A stretch of DNA of 19,996 nt from Myxococcales bacterium (GTDB taxonomy: Bacteria; Myxococcota_A; Polyangia; Palsa-1104): contig JAHFDU010000025.1 in assembly GCA_023248835.1 (NCBI GenBank), forward strand, positions 1 through 19,996, read 5' to 3'. Every line of letters begins with the position of its first letter. Position 1 is the stretch's first letter. Below are positions 1-7,851 of the stretch, one piece after another. Under the pieces are notes generated by a model. It was not told the origin of the DNA and did not search any database. It saw only the letters and a list, made by a program, of their open reading frames with translations. A program made the translations under genes and the position numbers.

Positions 1-32
1 CGGTCAAGCGGAAGTTCACGTAAGATACGTTC

Positions 33-524
33 GTGACCGAAAAGCACGACACCGAAGCCCTGCGCAAGCGGTTCGAGGATTACGTCCACAAGCGCGCGCT
101 CAAGTCGACCCAGCAGCGCAATGTGATTGTGGCTGAATTTCTCCATTCGCAGGGCCACATGTCGATCGACGAGCTGCTCGCCAAAGTGCGCCGCCGCCAC
201 CCGCGCATCGGTTACGCCACCGTCTACCGGACAATGAAGCTCTTCGTCGACAGCGGCATCGCCGCGTCACGTCAATTTGGCGACGGCCAGACCCGGTTTG
301 AAGTGATGGGAGACCACGCCCACCACGATCATCTCATCTGCGTTTCGTGCGGGCTGATTCTCGAGTTCGAAAACGATGCCATCGAGCGCTTGCAAGATGC
401 GATGGCGCGCAAGCTCGGCGGCTTCAAATTGGTGCGCCACAAACTTGAACTGTATGGCCTCTGTCCCAAAGCCGCCGGACAGAAGAACGGTTACTGCCCG
501 CAGCAAGAATCCAAACGCAGCTGA
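33..524 (+). CDS. fur: Fur-family metal-responsive transcriptional regulator
   Basis: This is a 163-residue Fur-family repressor, normally a cytoplasmic dimer that binds operators when loaded with metal. An N-terminal winged helix has the family helix GYATVYRTMKLF at residues 60-71. The metal-binding dimerisation part carries HHDH at 97-100, the C103-x-x-C106 pair and H136. The last cysteine pair is unusual: C144 and C155 are ten residues apart, against four in E. coli Fur. An in-frame TAA at 21-23 precedes the GTG at 33, so the gene is complete although it begins near the window edge; no clear ribosome-binding site is visible. It lies about 0.9 kb upstream of an iron permease that has a Fur-box-like site, so an iron role is the simplest reading. 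Sequence alone does not exclude a zinc (Zur) or peroxide (PerR) sensor. Confidence 0.93.
   Translation: MTEKHDTEALRKRFEDYVHKRALKSTQQRNVIVAEFLHSQGHMSIDELLAKVRRRHPRIGYATVYRTMKLFVDSGIAASRQFGDGQTRFEVMGDHAHHDHLICVSCGLILEFENDAIERLQDAMARKLGGFKLVRHKLELYGLCPKAAGQKNGYCPQQESKRS
403..408 (+). other. placeholder-free note: Fur C-terminal dimerisation region codons
   Basis: This short stretch lies inside the Fur coding region. I see no separate site here beyond the coding sequence. Confidence 0.05.
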
Positions 525-534
525 GCTATTGTGG

Positions 535-1155
535 CTACTTCTGCCCAAGCATGGGCGGATTTGGCAGCCGTCGCACCTTGCCCATTTTGATACGCCCCAT
601 CCGGGTGTGACTTCTGTCTTCGTTCGGCCATGGTTTGGCTGACACCTCACCCTTTACCGGCAGTTGTCCCATCTCCGCGGGCGGCGCAGGCGAAACCGCT
701 GGTTTGCCCATGGTGACCAACATGCTCATCGACACCACCGCTGCGACGGTGAAAATGCCAGCGCCGACGCTGCCAACGACGAAGCGGCGAAAACGAATGC
801 GCCGCGCCCCGACCGGACAGTCCGCCGTCAGCACGGTGCCGTCGCTGCGGCGATAAATTCGCAGGCACAGGCGTCCTTCGCTCTGTAGCAACAGCCGCTC
901 GCCCTCGCTCCGTGTCAGCGCCGAGAGGTTGTAAACATCTTTGTCGCACTCGCCGCAGTGCCGCACATGGTCATCGCCCACCATCTTGCTCCAGTCGGCG
1001 CTGCACGGGCTGGCGATGCGAATGTCGTCGAGCGGCGAACGACGATTTGCCACCAAGCGGCGCTGCGCTTCGAGTTCAGCGCGCAATTGTTTGTCGCTCT
1101 GCTTGAGCTGGTCGTAGTCGGCGATCTTGCCATCGGACCGGCACCAGCGAACCAA
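535..1155 (-). CDS. Cys-motif single-pass membrane protein, function unknown
   Basis: This is a 206-residue protein. Its middle has a compact cysteine motif, SPC-x-x-x-W-x-x-M (about residues 49-58), then RHCGECDKDVYNLSALT and a further ADCPVG. That arrangement is familiar from uncharacterised proteins of myxobacteria and related phyla. The four spaced cysteines (two in H-C-x-x-C) suggest a zinc-ribbon-like or redox fold, which is inference. One hydrophobic segment follows (VGAGIFTVAAVVSMSMLVTM), then a Pro-rich and basic tail, so the Cys domain is probably on the cytoplasmic side. The first possible start after an in-frame stop is a TTG at 1155; the ribosome-binding site is poor, so the true start is uncertain. 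It ends 10 bp from the end of fur (convergent) and is divergent from the iron permease. I do not recognise its function. Confidence 0.72.
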   Translation of the reverse strand: MVRWCRSDGKIADYDQLKQSDKQLRAELEAQRRLVANRRSPLDDIRIASPCSADWSKMVGDDHVRHCGECDKDVYNLSALTRSEGERLLLQSEGRLCLRIYRRSDGTVLTADCPVGARRIRFRRFVVGSVGAGIFTVAAVVSMSMLVTMGKPAVSPAPPAEMGQLPVKGEVSAKPWPNEDRSHTRMGRIKMGKVRRLPNPPMLGQK

Positions 1156-1400
1156 AGGCGCGATCCACTCGCGACTGATTAGACTGGGAAAGATCCGGCC
1201 GTGAATGATCGGGCGGAGCTACTCAATTCTTGGTCGATGGAACCGAAAGCATCTCTTTGCACACCGGGGGATCCTCATTGGTGCGCTGAATGGTTCCGGT
1301 CCAGTTCGCAAGTTGAACCGCCTGGCCATTCCTGGCGAGCAGTTTTCGGCCGCGGACCGACGCTCGACTCGTGGCGGGGGTGGTGGTAGTTTTGCGACAA

Positions 1401-3347
1401 ATGAAATTCATTATCATTTTCAATTCTGCGATTTTTCTCAGCGTTCAGGCGCGTGCGCAAAACGCCCCCATGATCGCCGCGCCGGCGCCGCGAGAGCGTC
1501 TGGCGGCACTGGTTGAATATTTGGCGGCCGACTACGCCGGAGCGGTCAAGAACGGCGAGGTGATCGCGCTGAGTGAATACGAAGAGCAACTCGGACTCGT
1601 ACGTGAAGCCAAGACGCTGCCGGTGCGGCTGCAGCCGCTGGCGGGCCACACCGGTTCGGCGCTTCAGCGCGGGCTCGACGCGCTAGAGCGCGATCTGATG
1701 GCAAAAAAAAATGAGGCCGAAGTAGTCGCTGACTGTCGTGCGCTGCGGCGCCTGCTCATCGACGACTACGGACTTACCCTGCTGCCACCGGCGCCGCCTT
1801 CGCAAGCGCGAGCGCAAAAATTGTTCGCCGAAAATTGCGCCAGCTGCCACGGCCCCGATGGCCATGCTGGCACCGCGCAAGGGCGTTTGCTCAAACCCGA
1901 GCCGGTGTCTTTTTACCAGAGCGAGCGCATGAAGCGGATTTCACCGGCGCTGGCGTTTTCGGCGATTACCTTTGGCGTCCCCAACACCGCGATGGCGGCG
2001 TTTGATACGCTGCCGGCGTCCGATCGCTGGAGTTTGGCGTTTGCCGTGGTAGCAATGCGCCATCGCTCGGAAAATTCACAACGCGGCGGCGAACTGTTCG
2101 CCCGCAACCGGGTGCAATTGGCACCCACTCCATCACGACTGGCGTCGCTCAGCGACAGCGAAATTGAAACGTTGCTCGGCAGTCGAGAGGTGAGCGATAG
2201 TACGGATATCGTCGCCTATTTGCGCACGATCGCGCCGTTTGCTCTGGCTCAAGGCGGCACCTTCGCCGAAGCGCGCCGACTTCTCGCGGCACTCAGCGCG
2301 CTCGATCCGAGCCATTCGACACAAAAACAGACCGCGCGCGATTTGGCAATTTCCGCCTACCTCGAAGGCATCGAGCCGCACGAGGCCTGGTTGCGCAGCC
2401 GTGATCGCGTGCTGTGTCAGCACATCGAAACCGCATTTTTGAATTTGCGCCAGGAGCTAGACCATGGCGCCGAAAAAAGTCGACTGCGCGAATCGATTGG
2501 GCGCATCGAACTCTTACTCGATCGCGCCGACGAACTGGCCGCGCCCTCGGCTCGTCTGCCTTTTTTCGCCGCCCTGACGATTGCTCTGCGCGAAGGTTTT
2601 GAGTGGAGTCTGCTGATTGGCGCGCTGCTCGCTTTTGTGCGCAAGAGCGGCCGCGGACAGGACGCGCGCTTTGTTCATTACGGCTGGATCGCAGCATTGC
2701 CAGCCGGCGCGCTGACCTGGTTTGCGGTTGGCTACGCGCTCAGCGGCGCTCGACGCGAACTGTCCGAGGGAATTCTGACGCTGTTTGCCGCCGCCATGTT
2801 GCTGTTCGTCAGTCACTTGGTGCTCGGTCAGCGCGAATCGCGTCGCTGGCTCGGTTTCTTAGAGCGAAAAACCCGCAGCGGTTCTTCCGGCAGGGCGCCG
2901 CTGTTCGTGCTCGCCTTTGTCGCCGCCTATCGCGAGGCAGTGGAGATCGTACTTTTCTTTCGCGCCCTGGTGCTCGATGCACCCCACCACAAAATGGCGG
3001 TGGTTCTCGGCGCCGCTTTCGGCATTGGGATCCTCGGTGCAGCGATCTGGGCGATGACCTTGCTTGGCCGCCGCTTGAGTCCTCGTCCGGTGATGTTGGT
3101 CTCGAGCATCGTGCTCACCGCGCTGGCGATTTCGCTGGTCGGCCAGGGCATGCGCGCGCTGCAAGAGGGCGGTTTTGTGCCGCTGCATTTGCTGTCCGGC
3201 CTGCCGAGCCTGCCAGCCATCGGTTTTTTCCCTTCGCTCGAGGGACTGCTTCTGCAAATCGCCGTGTTAGGATTTGCCGTGCTGCCAAGTTTGCTGACCC
3301 GTAAGTCCGATCGGGTGGTCGGCAACAAGGCGGTTCGCGGCACATGA
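1401..3347 (+). CDS. Cytochrome c-FTR1 fusion iron permease
   Basis: This is a 648-residue fusion of a periplasmic cytochrome c module and an FTR1/EfeU-type high-affinity iron permease. From ATG 1401 the first 20 or so residues (MKFIIIFNSAIFLSVQARAQ) form a signal peptide, needed for heme attachment outside the membrane. A GTG at 1371 would spoil it, so 1401 is chosen. One heme site, C146-A-S-C149-H150, follows. After a soluble helical linker, about seven hydrophobic segments start near residue 390. Both FTR1 signature R-E-x-x-E motifs are present: REGFE at 397-401 and REAVE at 511-515, the iron-binding acidic pairs. The family imports iron in a step tied to Fe(II) oxidation, and the fused heme domain is the plausible electron acceptor (inference). 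Its stop overlaps the next gene's ATG. Confidence 0.92.
   Translation: MKFIIIFNSAIFLSVQARAQNAPMIAAPAPRERLAALVEYLAADYAGAVKNGEVIALSEYEEQLGLVREAKTLPVRLQPLAGHTGSALQRGLDALERDLMAKKNEAEVVADCRALRRLLIDDYGLTLLPPAPPSQARAQKLFAENCASCHGPDGHAGTAQGRLLKPEPVSFYQSERMKRISPALAFSAITFGVPNTAMAAFDTLPASDRWSLAFAVVAMRHRSENSQRGGELFARNRVQLAPTPSRLASLSDSEIETLLGSREVSDSTDIVAYLRTIAPFALAQGGTFAEARRLLAALSALDPSHSTQKQTARDLAISAYLEGIEPHEAWLRSRDRVLCQHIETAFLNLRQELDHGAEKSRLRESIGRIELLLDRADELAAPSARLPFFAALTIALREGFEWSLLIGALLAFVRKSGRGQDARFVHYGWIAALPAGALTWFAVGYALSGARRELSEGILTLFAAAMLLFVSHLVLGQRESRRWLGFLERKTRSGSSGRAPLFVLAFVAAYREAVEIVLFFRALVLDAPHHKMAVVLGAAFGIGILGAAIWAMTLLGRRLSPRPVMLVSSIVLTALAISLVGQGMRALQEGGFVPLHLLSGLPSLPAIGFFPSLEGLLLQIAVLGFAVLPSLLTRKSDRVVGNKAVRGT
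1403..1421 (+). promoter_or_regulatory. Fur-box-like operator overlapping the permease start codon
   Basis: The 19-mer GAAATTCATTATCATTTTC matches the classical 19-bp Fur box (in its T-centred form) at 15 of 19 positions by eye. It begins at the G of the ATG at 1401, so it lies over the first seven codons of the cytochrome c/FTR1 permease. Together with the nearby Fur regulator this suggests direct iron control. The caution is that the same bases encode an Ile/Phe-rich signal peptide start, which is A+T-rich anyway. Confidence 0.45.
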
Positions 3348-4687
3348 GTCTGCGCACTCGTTTGTATCTTGGATTGTCGTTCTTGGTCTTTGGCGCGGTG
3401 CTCTCCGCCGGCTGGTTGGTGCTGCGCATCGAGCGGGCGCAATCAATTGCGGCTTTCGAGGCGCGGGCGCGGCAGACTTGCCAAGCACTTGCCGCTGCGT
3501 TGCCGGGTGACTCGCCGAGATTGGAGTCGCAACTTTCTGAATGGGTCGAGCGCGGGCTGGTAAAAAGCGCGACTGTGGTCGATGCGCATGGACATGCAAT
3601 TGCCCATGCCGGCGAAAGTTCATCCCCGCTCGACGCGCTTTTGCTGACGGCACATGGCGCGCCGCTGGTGGTCAAGCGCGGCGCCGATCTTCTGATTTAC
3701 ATATCTATCGCGGAGCCCAAACGGGCGGTGCGTTTTACGCTCGCCGAAGCGGATGAGATTTCTGCCACTCAGCGCAGCGCCGAGTGGCTGCTGATTGCGG
3801 TGACGTTTGTCGACGCTGGCTTGGCACTGCTGTTCGGCGTACTCTATCTTCGTCGCGTCATCGGTCCGATCGAAGAGCTCTCGTTGCGTGCGCGCAAGGT
3901 TGCCAGCGGCAAGTTGGATGTGCCAGCGTTGCGGCTACCGAATCGCCGCGACGAGATCGCCACCTTGTGCGAAGATTTTTCGCGCATGACCGAGTCGCTG
4001 CGCAGCCAGCACGAACATCTGGTGGCGCAGGAAAAACTGGTCACCGTCGGTCGATTGGCCGCCGGCGTGGCGCATGAGATCGGCAATCCGCTGGCGGCAA
4101 TTTTGGGCTACACCGATTTGCTCTACGGTTCCAGTCCGAAGAGCGAAGCGGCTGAACTGCTACTTCGCACCCGTCAGCAGATCGAACGCATCCAGCAGAT
4201 CGTTTCCGATCTGCTGCTCTACGCTCGGCCGGTGGCAGACGCGCGCGAACCGGTTTCGCTCGCCCAAGCAGTGGCTGCCGCTTTGTCGCTGCTGACGCCG
4301 CAAAAGCGATTCGCCGAACTTGCGATAACAGTTGATGTGCCGAGCGACTTGCCGTCGTGCCAGGCGCAGATGGCGCGCGTGGTGCAAGTGCTGGTCAATC
4401 TGCTGCTCAACGCAGCGGATGCGATGAGCGGTCGCGGCACCCTACGAATCGCCGCCAAAACTGTCGGCAATCGATTAGAACTTTCAGTGCACGACAGCGG
4501 CCCGGGGGTCGCCGAAAGTGAGCGCGCGCGCATCTTCGACCCGTTTTACACCACCAAAGAGCCGGGCGCGGGCGCTGGCCTCGGCCTGTCGATTTCGCGC
4601 TCGATTGCGCAAGCCTTCGGTGGCGATTTACAGCTCGCCGCTGAAGCGCACAAGGGCGCTAGGTTTGTATTGTCGTTGCCCTGCTAG
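3344..4687 (+). CDS. Membrane sensor histidine kinase (NtrB-like core)
   Basis: This is a 447-residue two-component sensor kinase. TM1 spans about residues 8-27. A periplasmic domain of about 120 residues follows, then TM2 at about 148-169 and a HAMP linker. The HisKA box VAHEIGNPLAAILGYTDLL holds the phospho-acceptor H244. The ATPase domain has the N box (NLLLNAADAM, N356), the G1 motif DSGPG (D384) and the G2 motif GAGAGLGLS at about 408-416. The HEIGNPL form of the H box is usual in kinases paired with NtrC-type regulators. The ATG overlaps the permease stop (ATGA at 3344-3347), so translation is probably coupled and the signal may relate to iron or respiration (inference). No response regulator follows, because the next gene runs the other way. 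Confidence 0.93.
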   Translation: MSLRTRLYLGLSFLVFGAVLSAGWLVLRIERAQSIAAFEARARQTCQALAAALPGDSPRLESQLSEWVERGLVKSATVVDAHGHAIAHAGESSSPLDALLLTAHGAPLVVKRGADLLIYISIAEPKRAVRFTLAEADEISATQRSAEWLLIAVTFVDAGLALLFGVLYLRRVIGPIEELSLRARKVASGKLDVPALRLPNRRDEIATLCEDFSRMTESLRSQHEHLVAQEKLVTVGRLAAGVAHEIGNPLAAILGYTDLLYGSSPKSEAAELLLRTRQQIERIQQIVSDLLLYARPVADAREPVSLAQAVAAALSLLTPQKRFAELAITVDVPSDLPSCQAQMARVVQVLVNLLLNAADAMSGRGTLRIAAKTVGNRLELSVHDSGPGVAESERARIFDPFYTTKEPGAGAGLGLSISRSIAQAFGGDLQLAAEAHKGARFVLSLPC

Positions 4688-6822
4688 CGCATGGTGGCAT
4701 GGGTGTGGTGCAAAACCAGACCGCTGTCGCTGACAACGAAAACGTCGCCGCCGTCGCTGGAGGCCCATACGCTATTGAGCGAACCGGACACGCCACCGGG
4801 TAAAGCGAGCTTGCGCCAATCGCTCTGTTTTGGACTTTGGCTGTCAGCATAGTAAAGAATCGGGGTGATTTCGCCGAACACCGCCGGAATGTACCAGTCA
4901 TTTGAAGCACCCCAGACCGCATTCAACTGTGCGGAATTGATCGATTCGAGCTGGTCGGTCTGCCCGCTGGTGCGATTAAACACAGTGCCCGGCCCAACTG
5001 CCAACAGCGTTTGACCATTTGAGAAAACGCCAGACAGCGAGTTGGTGCCGATGAGCTCAGCGGACCAGGTGGTACCGTTGTAGGTTGCTAGACCGGGATT
5101 GCTGTTGCCAACCGCGTAAACATTGCCTCCGCTACCCGATAGCGCGGTAATGTTAGTAATGGTTCCTGTCGAAAACGCCGGCCGCCAACCGCGCGACTTC
5201 GCCAGCACCACGCCGGTCGTGCCGCTCTGCTGCGTACCAGCGATATATTCTTCGCCGCCGGAGATTCCCCAGTAATGACTAAACCAACCAACGCCTGAGT
5301 CTTGCGCCTTGAGTAAGGTCCAGGTGTTGCCACCGTCGGAGGACGAGAGCGCGACGTAGTCGAACACTGAGGGGCCAGTGGTCAAGCTGATGAACACCGA
5401 TCCAACCAAACGAACCGATTTTGACCCGGCCACCCACACCGAACCAATGTCGACCACTCCGCTTCCCACTCCAGAGATCACCGCTTTGACCACAGGGAGT
5501 AGCTGCCACGATCCACCGGCGTTGGTGTAGAGGACACCGCCTGAACCGCCGACATAAACTTCGTTGGTTGCGTATCCATACACCGAACGAAAACCGGTCT
5601 GAGTGGCCAGTTCGGTGGTGAACACCGGGTCGCAGCCGCTTGAAACTCGGGTATAGCCACTGTCGCAGCCAAAGTCGCAACCGGCGGTGCCGCAGGTCGG
5701 CGAAGCATGAGGTGGCGCCGAACAGGCGACGGTGCAGCCGCCGCAATGGTTGATATCGCTGGTGATATTGGTTTCGCAACCATCCGATAGTTTGTTGTTG
5801 TTGCAGTCCTCATAACCGTTGCTGCAGATGCCGTTGCAGGCGCCGCCGGAGCAGGTGGCGGCGATGTTGTTGGTCGAGCAGGTGATGGCGCAGGCGCCGC
5901 AGTTGTTGACATCGTTGTTCGAGACGCAAGTGCCGCCGCAGTACTGCTCTGCAGTGGGGCAGCTGGGATGGCAAACGTGCGAGGGGTCACAGCTGGCTGA
6001 GCCGCCTCCGCCCGGCTGCGGGCAATCGGCGTCGACGCAGCAGCTGTCAGGCGAAATGCACGCATTGCCGCAAACTTTGAGCGACGCATCGCAACTAACG
6101 CCACACCGGTATCCGCCGCCGCTGTCTTTACAGGTGGCGGTGCCACCCATCACGACGCAGGAAGAGCAGTCAAGGTTGTCGCGCGTGCCGCAACTGGTGA
6201 TTGCGCTGTTGTCGACACAGCTTTGCATCATCGTCGGTCCGCAGAGGTGTTTTCCACTCGGGCAGGTGTTGCTGCAGGGATCGTTCGGCCCAATACAGCT
6301 GTCGGTAGAAGCGCACAGCCGGGTGCCGGTTGGGCAACTTTCGACGCATTGAAAAACGCCGGCATTGACCTGGCAGGTCGCTTTGCCGCCATTTGCCGGA
6401 ACCGGGCACTTGGTGCCACAAGCGCCGCAGTTGTTCTCGTCCGCCTTGGTGCAGACAAAATTGCTCCCGTCCTTGCACGGCGTCGGCAGATAGCCTTCGT
6501 TGCACTGAGTGACGCAGGCCACTCTGTCGCAGCTGGTCTTGCCGTTGGGGTCGGTGGCGCACTTGGTGCAGCTCGCACCGCAAGCGTTGACGTCGTTGTT
6601 GACACAGGCACCGCTACAGGCGTGCTCGGTGCCGCTGCAATTCATGTCGCTCGGAACCGAAGCGTCCACCCCGTCGGCAAAGCAAATACTGCCGCCGCAG
6701 TGATAGCCGCCCGGACATTCGTTGTGTTCGCCGCAGGCCAAATTTTGCGGCACGTTTACCTTAAAACAGCTGACCGCGAGACTTGAACAAAACACCAATG
6801 AAAACAAATTCTTTGGGATCAT
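4684..6822 (-). CDS. Cysteine-rich lipoprotein with repeated NxCGxC modules
   Basis: This is a 712-residue exported protein. From ATG 6822 the N-terminus is a lipoprotein signal with lipobox AVSC and lipidated Cys19. A good AAGGG ribosome-binding site lies 5 bases upstream of 6822, so the in-frame start at 6867, which would bury the signal and cover the upstream repeats, is rejected. Roughly residues 30-370 are Cys-rich, with repeated modules such as NNCGACGTKC, NNCGACAITC and NHCGGCTVAC, a style typical of myxobacterial surface lipoproteins and probably disulfide-bonded. The C-terminal half has few cysteines and many Gly/Ser/Thr-rich strands with repeating W and VWA-type blades, suggesting a beta-propeller or similar sheet fold. 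The function is not known. Its stop overlaps that of the histidine kinase within a shared CTAG at 4684-4687. Confidence 0.88.
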   Translation of the reverse strand: MIPKNLFSLVFCSSLAVSCFKVNVPQNLACGEHNECPGGYHCGGSICFADGVDASVPSDMNCSGTEHACSGACVNNDVNACGASCTKCATDPNGKTSCDRVACVTQCNEGYLPTPCKDGSNFVCTKADENNCGACGTKCPVPANGGKATCQVNAGVFQCVESCPTGTRLCASTDSCIGPNDPCSNTCPSGKHLCGPTMMQSCVDNSAITSCGTRDNLDCSSCVVMGGTATCKDSGGGYRCGVSCDASLKVCGNACISPDSCCVDADCPQPGGGGSASCDPSHVCHPSCPTAEQYCGGTCVSNNDVNNCGACAITCSTNNIAATCSGGACNGICSNGYEDCNNNKLSDGCETNITSDINHCGGCTVACSAPPHASPTCGTAGCDFGCDSGYTRVSSGCDPVFTTELATQTGFRSVYGYATNEVYVGGSGGVLYTNAGGSWQLLPVVKAVISGVGSGVVDIGSVWVAGSKSVRLVGSVFISLTTGPSVFDYVALSSSDGGNTWTLLKAQDSGVGWFSHYWGISGGEEYIAGTQQSGTTGVVLAKSRGWRPAFSTGTITNITALSGSGGNVYAVGNSNPGLATYNGTTWSAELIGTNSLSGVFSNGQTLLAVGPGTVFNRTSGQTDQLESINSAQLNAVWGASNDWYIPAVFGEITPILYYADSQSPKQSDWRKLALPGGVSGSLNSVWASSDGGDVFVVSDSGLVLHHTHATMR

Positions 6823-6834
6823 GTTTGCCCTTTT

Positions 6835-6851
6835 TGACGTCATTGACGTCA
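6835..6851 (-). promoter_or_regulatory. Two TGACGTCA palindromes, one base apart
   Basis: The perfect 8-bp palindrome TGACGTCA occurs at 6835-6842 and 6844-6851 with a single T between, a 9-bp period. The pair lies 13-29 bases upstream of the lipoprotein start at 6822, next to its ribosome-binding site. Such paired palindromes look like a regulator binding site or a 5' leader structure. No regulator can be named. Confidence 0.5.
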
Positions 6852-6887
6852 CTGTTTCATAGCCCAAGTCACTGTTTCATAACCCAA
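6848..6887 (-). repeat. Tandem 20-bp direct repeat (2 copies) upstream of lipoprotein gene
   Basis: The 20-mer GTCACTGTTTCATARCCCAA occurs twice head to tail at 6848-6867 and 6868-6887, differing at one base (G or A at R). The spacing of 20 bp is close to two helical turns, as expected for two regulator molecules on one DNA face. The first copy shares its edge with the TGACGTCA pair. It lies in the 163-bp gap between the metallophosphoesterase and the lipoprotein gene, both on the minus strand. Confidence 0.75.
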
Positions 6888-6985
6888 AACAGGCCATTTT
6901 TCAAGCGATTCAATCACCCAATGTCGCGTTCCCCTCGAGGGAGAGTTATCGGCAACGGCCTACAAAAGGTTGCGTATTTCCGGGG

Positions 6986-7807
6986 CTATTTGTCGGTGGC
7001 GGCAGCGCGCAGGGTGAAAATCGCCACTTCGGCGGGCGCGCCGGCGCGAATCGGAATCGAAGACGAGCCGATGCCGCAATTGACGTAGAGCAGCGATCCG
7101 TCGATGCGATAAAAACCGGCCAGGTAGCGACTGCCAAGTTTGCGGGCGATGCGGGCGGTGACGCGCGGGATCACCACATGGCCGCCGTGGGTGTGGCCGG
7201 CCAAAATCAGCGCTTCCCCCTCGGCGGCAGCGCGATCGGCGATTGACGGCACGTGAGTGAGAACGATGCGGCTGCCCTGTTTTCGCACGCCTGCAAAGGC
7301 GCGTTTGCTGTCGGCATGGCCAGTGACCGCGTCGTCGATGCCGACGATCGACAGCGGCGCATGGCGCAGCGTGATCTCGCTGTGGCCGTTGCGCAAGACC
7401 GCGTAGCCATTGCGTTCGAGCGCGCGCCGCACGCCTTCACCGTCAGTCCAGTAGTCGTGGTTGCCGAGCACGGCGTAACAGGGCGCCGAAATACCGCGCA
7501 CCAATTCCGCCAATCGGCCGACAAATTTGGGACTGTAACAGACGTAGTCGCCGGTGAGCAGCACCAGGTCCGGTTTGGCAGCCTGCGCCGCGGCGATGGC
7601 GCGCAAGATTTTTCGATCGGGCGTCAGCATGCCGACGTGGAGGTCAGTCAGATGCGCTACCTTGAGCCCGTCGTGCGCCGGATCAAGTCCCGGGATCACC
7701 AGATCGTACTCGAGCGTGCGCGGGCCGCGCAGCTCTCTCGGCTGCAAGCGTCCGAGTCGAGCAATCGACGCCAGCGCAGATCTACCGGCGTTGCGCCGTG
7801 CCAACAT
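6986..7807 (-). CDS. Calcineurin-like metallophosphoesterase (YkuE/YaeI-like)
   Basis: This is a 273-residue phosphoesterase with the full two-metal motif set: TDLH (D55, H57), GD (D87), GNHD (N116, H117, D118), TH (H185) and GHTHGG (H205, H207). The short GHTHGGH ending and overall length match YkuE/YaeI-type enzymes, some of which act on phospholipid-linked substrates at the membrane. The exact substrate cannot be read from sequence. The ATG at 7807 is chosen. An in-frame TTG at 7852 would overlap the first base of the divergent glpK and leave no room for promoters. No ribosome-binding site is visible before 7807, but TATACT lies 6 bases upstream, so a leaderless message is possible. The N-terminus has basic residues but no convincing signal peptide. 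Confidence 0.9.
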   Translation of the reverse strand: MLARRNAGRSALASIARLGRLQPRELRGPRTLEYDLVIPGLDPAHDGLKVAHLTDLHVGMLTPDRKILRAIAAAQAAKPDLVLLTGDYVCYSPKFVGRLAELVRGISAPCYAVLGNHDYWTDGEGVRRALERNGYAVLRNGHSEITLRHAPLSIVGIDDAVTGHADSKRAFAGVRKQGSRIVLTHVPSIADRAAAEGEALILAGHTHGGHVVIPRVTARIARKLGSRYLAGFYRIDGSLLYVNCGIGSSSIPIRAGAPAEVAIFTLRAAATDK

Positions 7808-7851
7808 TTTGCCAGTATAGCGCGGATTCACCGGTGTGATATCTACATTCA

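Noticed and set aside
403..408. A separate site inside the Fur coding region, listed among the features with near-zero confidence.
   Set aside because: Nothing supports it beyond ordinary coding sequence; that feature entry should be disregarded.
1223..1423. A 66-residue minus-strand frame in the gap before the iron permease with fairly balanced composition.
   Set aside because: It starts inside the permease signal codons, has no ribosome-binding site or recognisable domain, and is too short to support.
6932..6941. The palindrome CCCTCGAGGG as a terminator after the metallophosphoesterase.
   Set aside because: It has almost no loop and no T-run on the minus strand.
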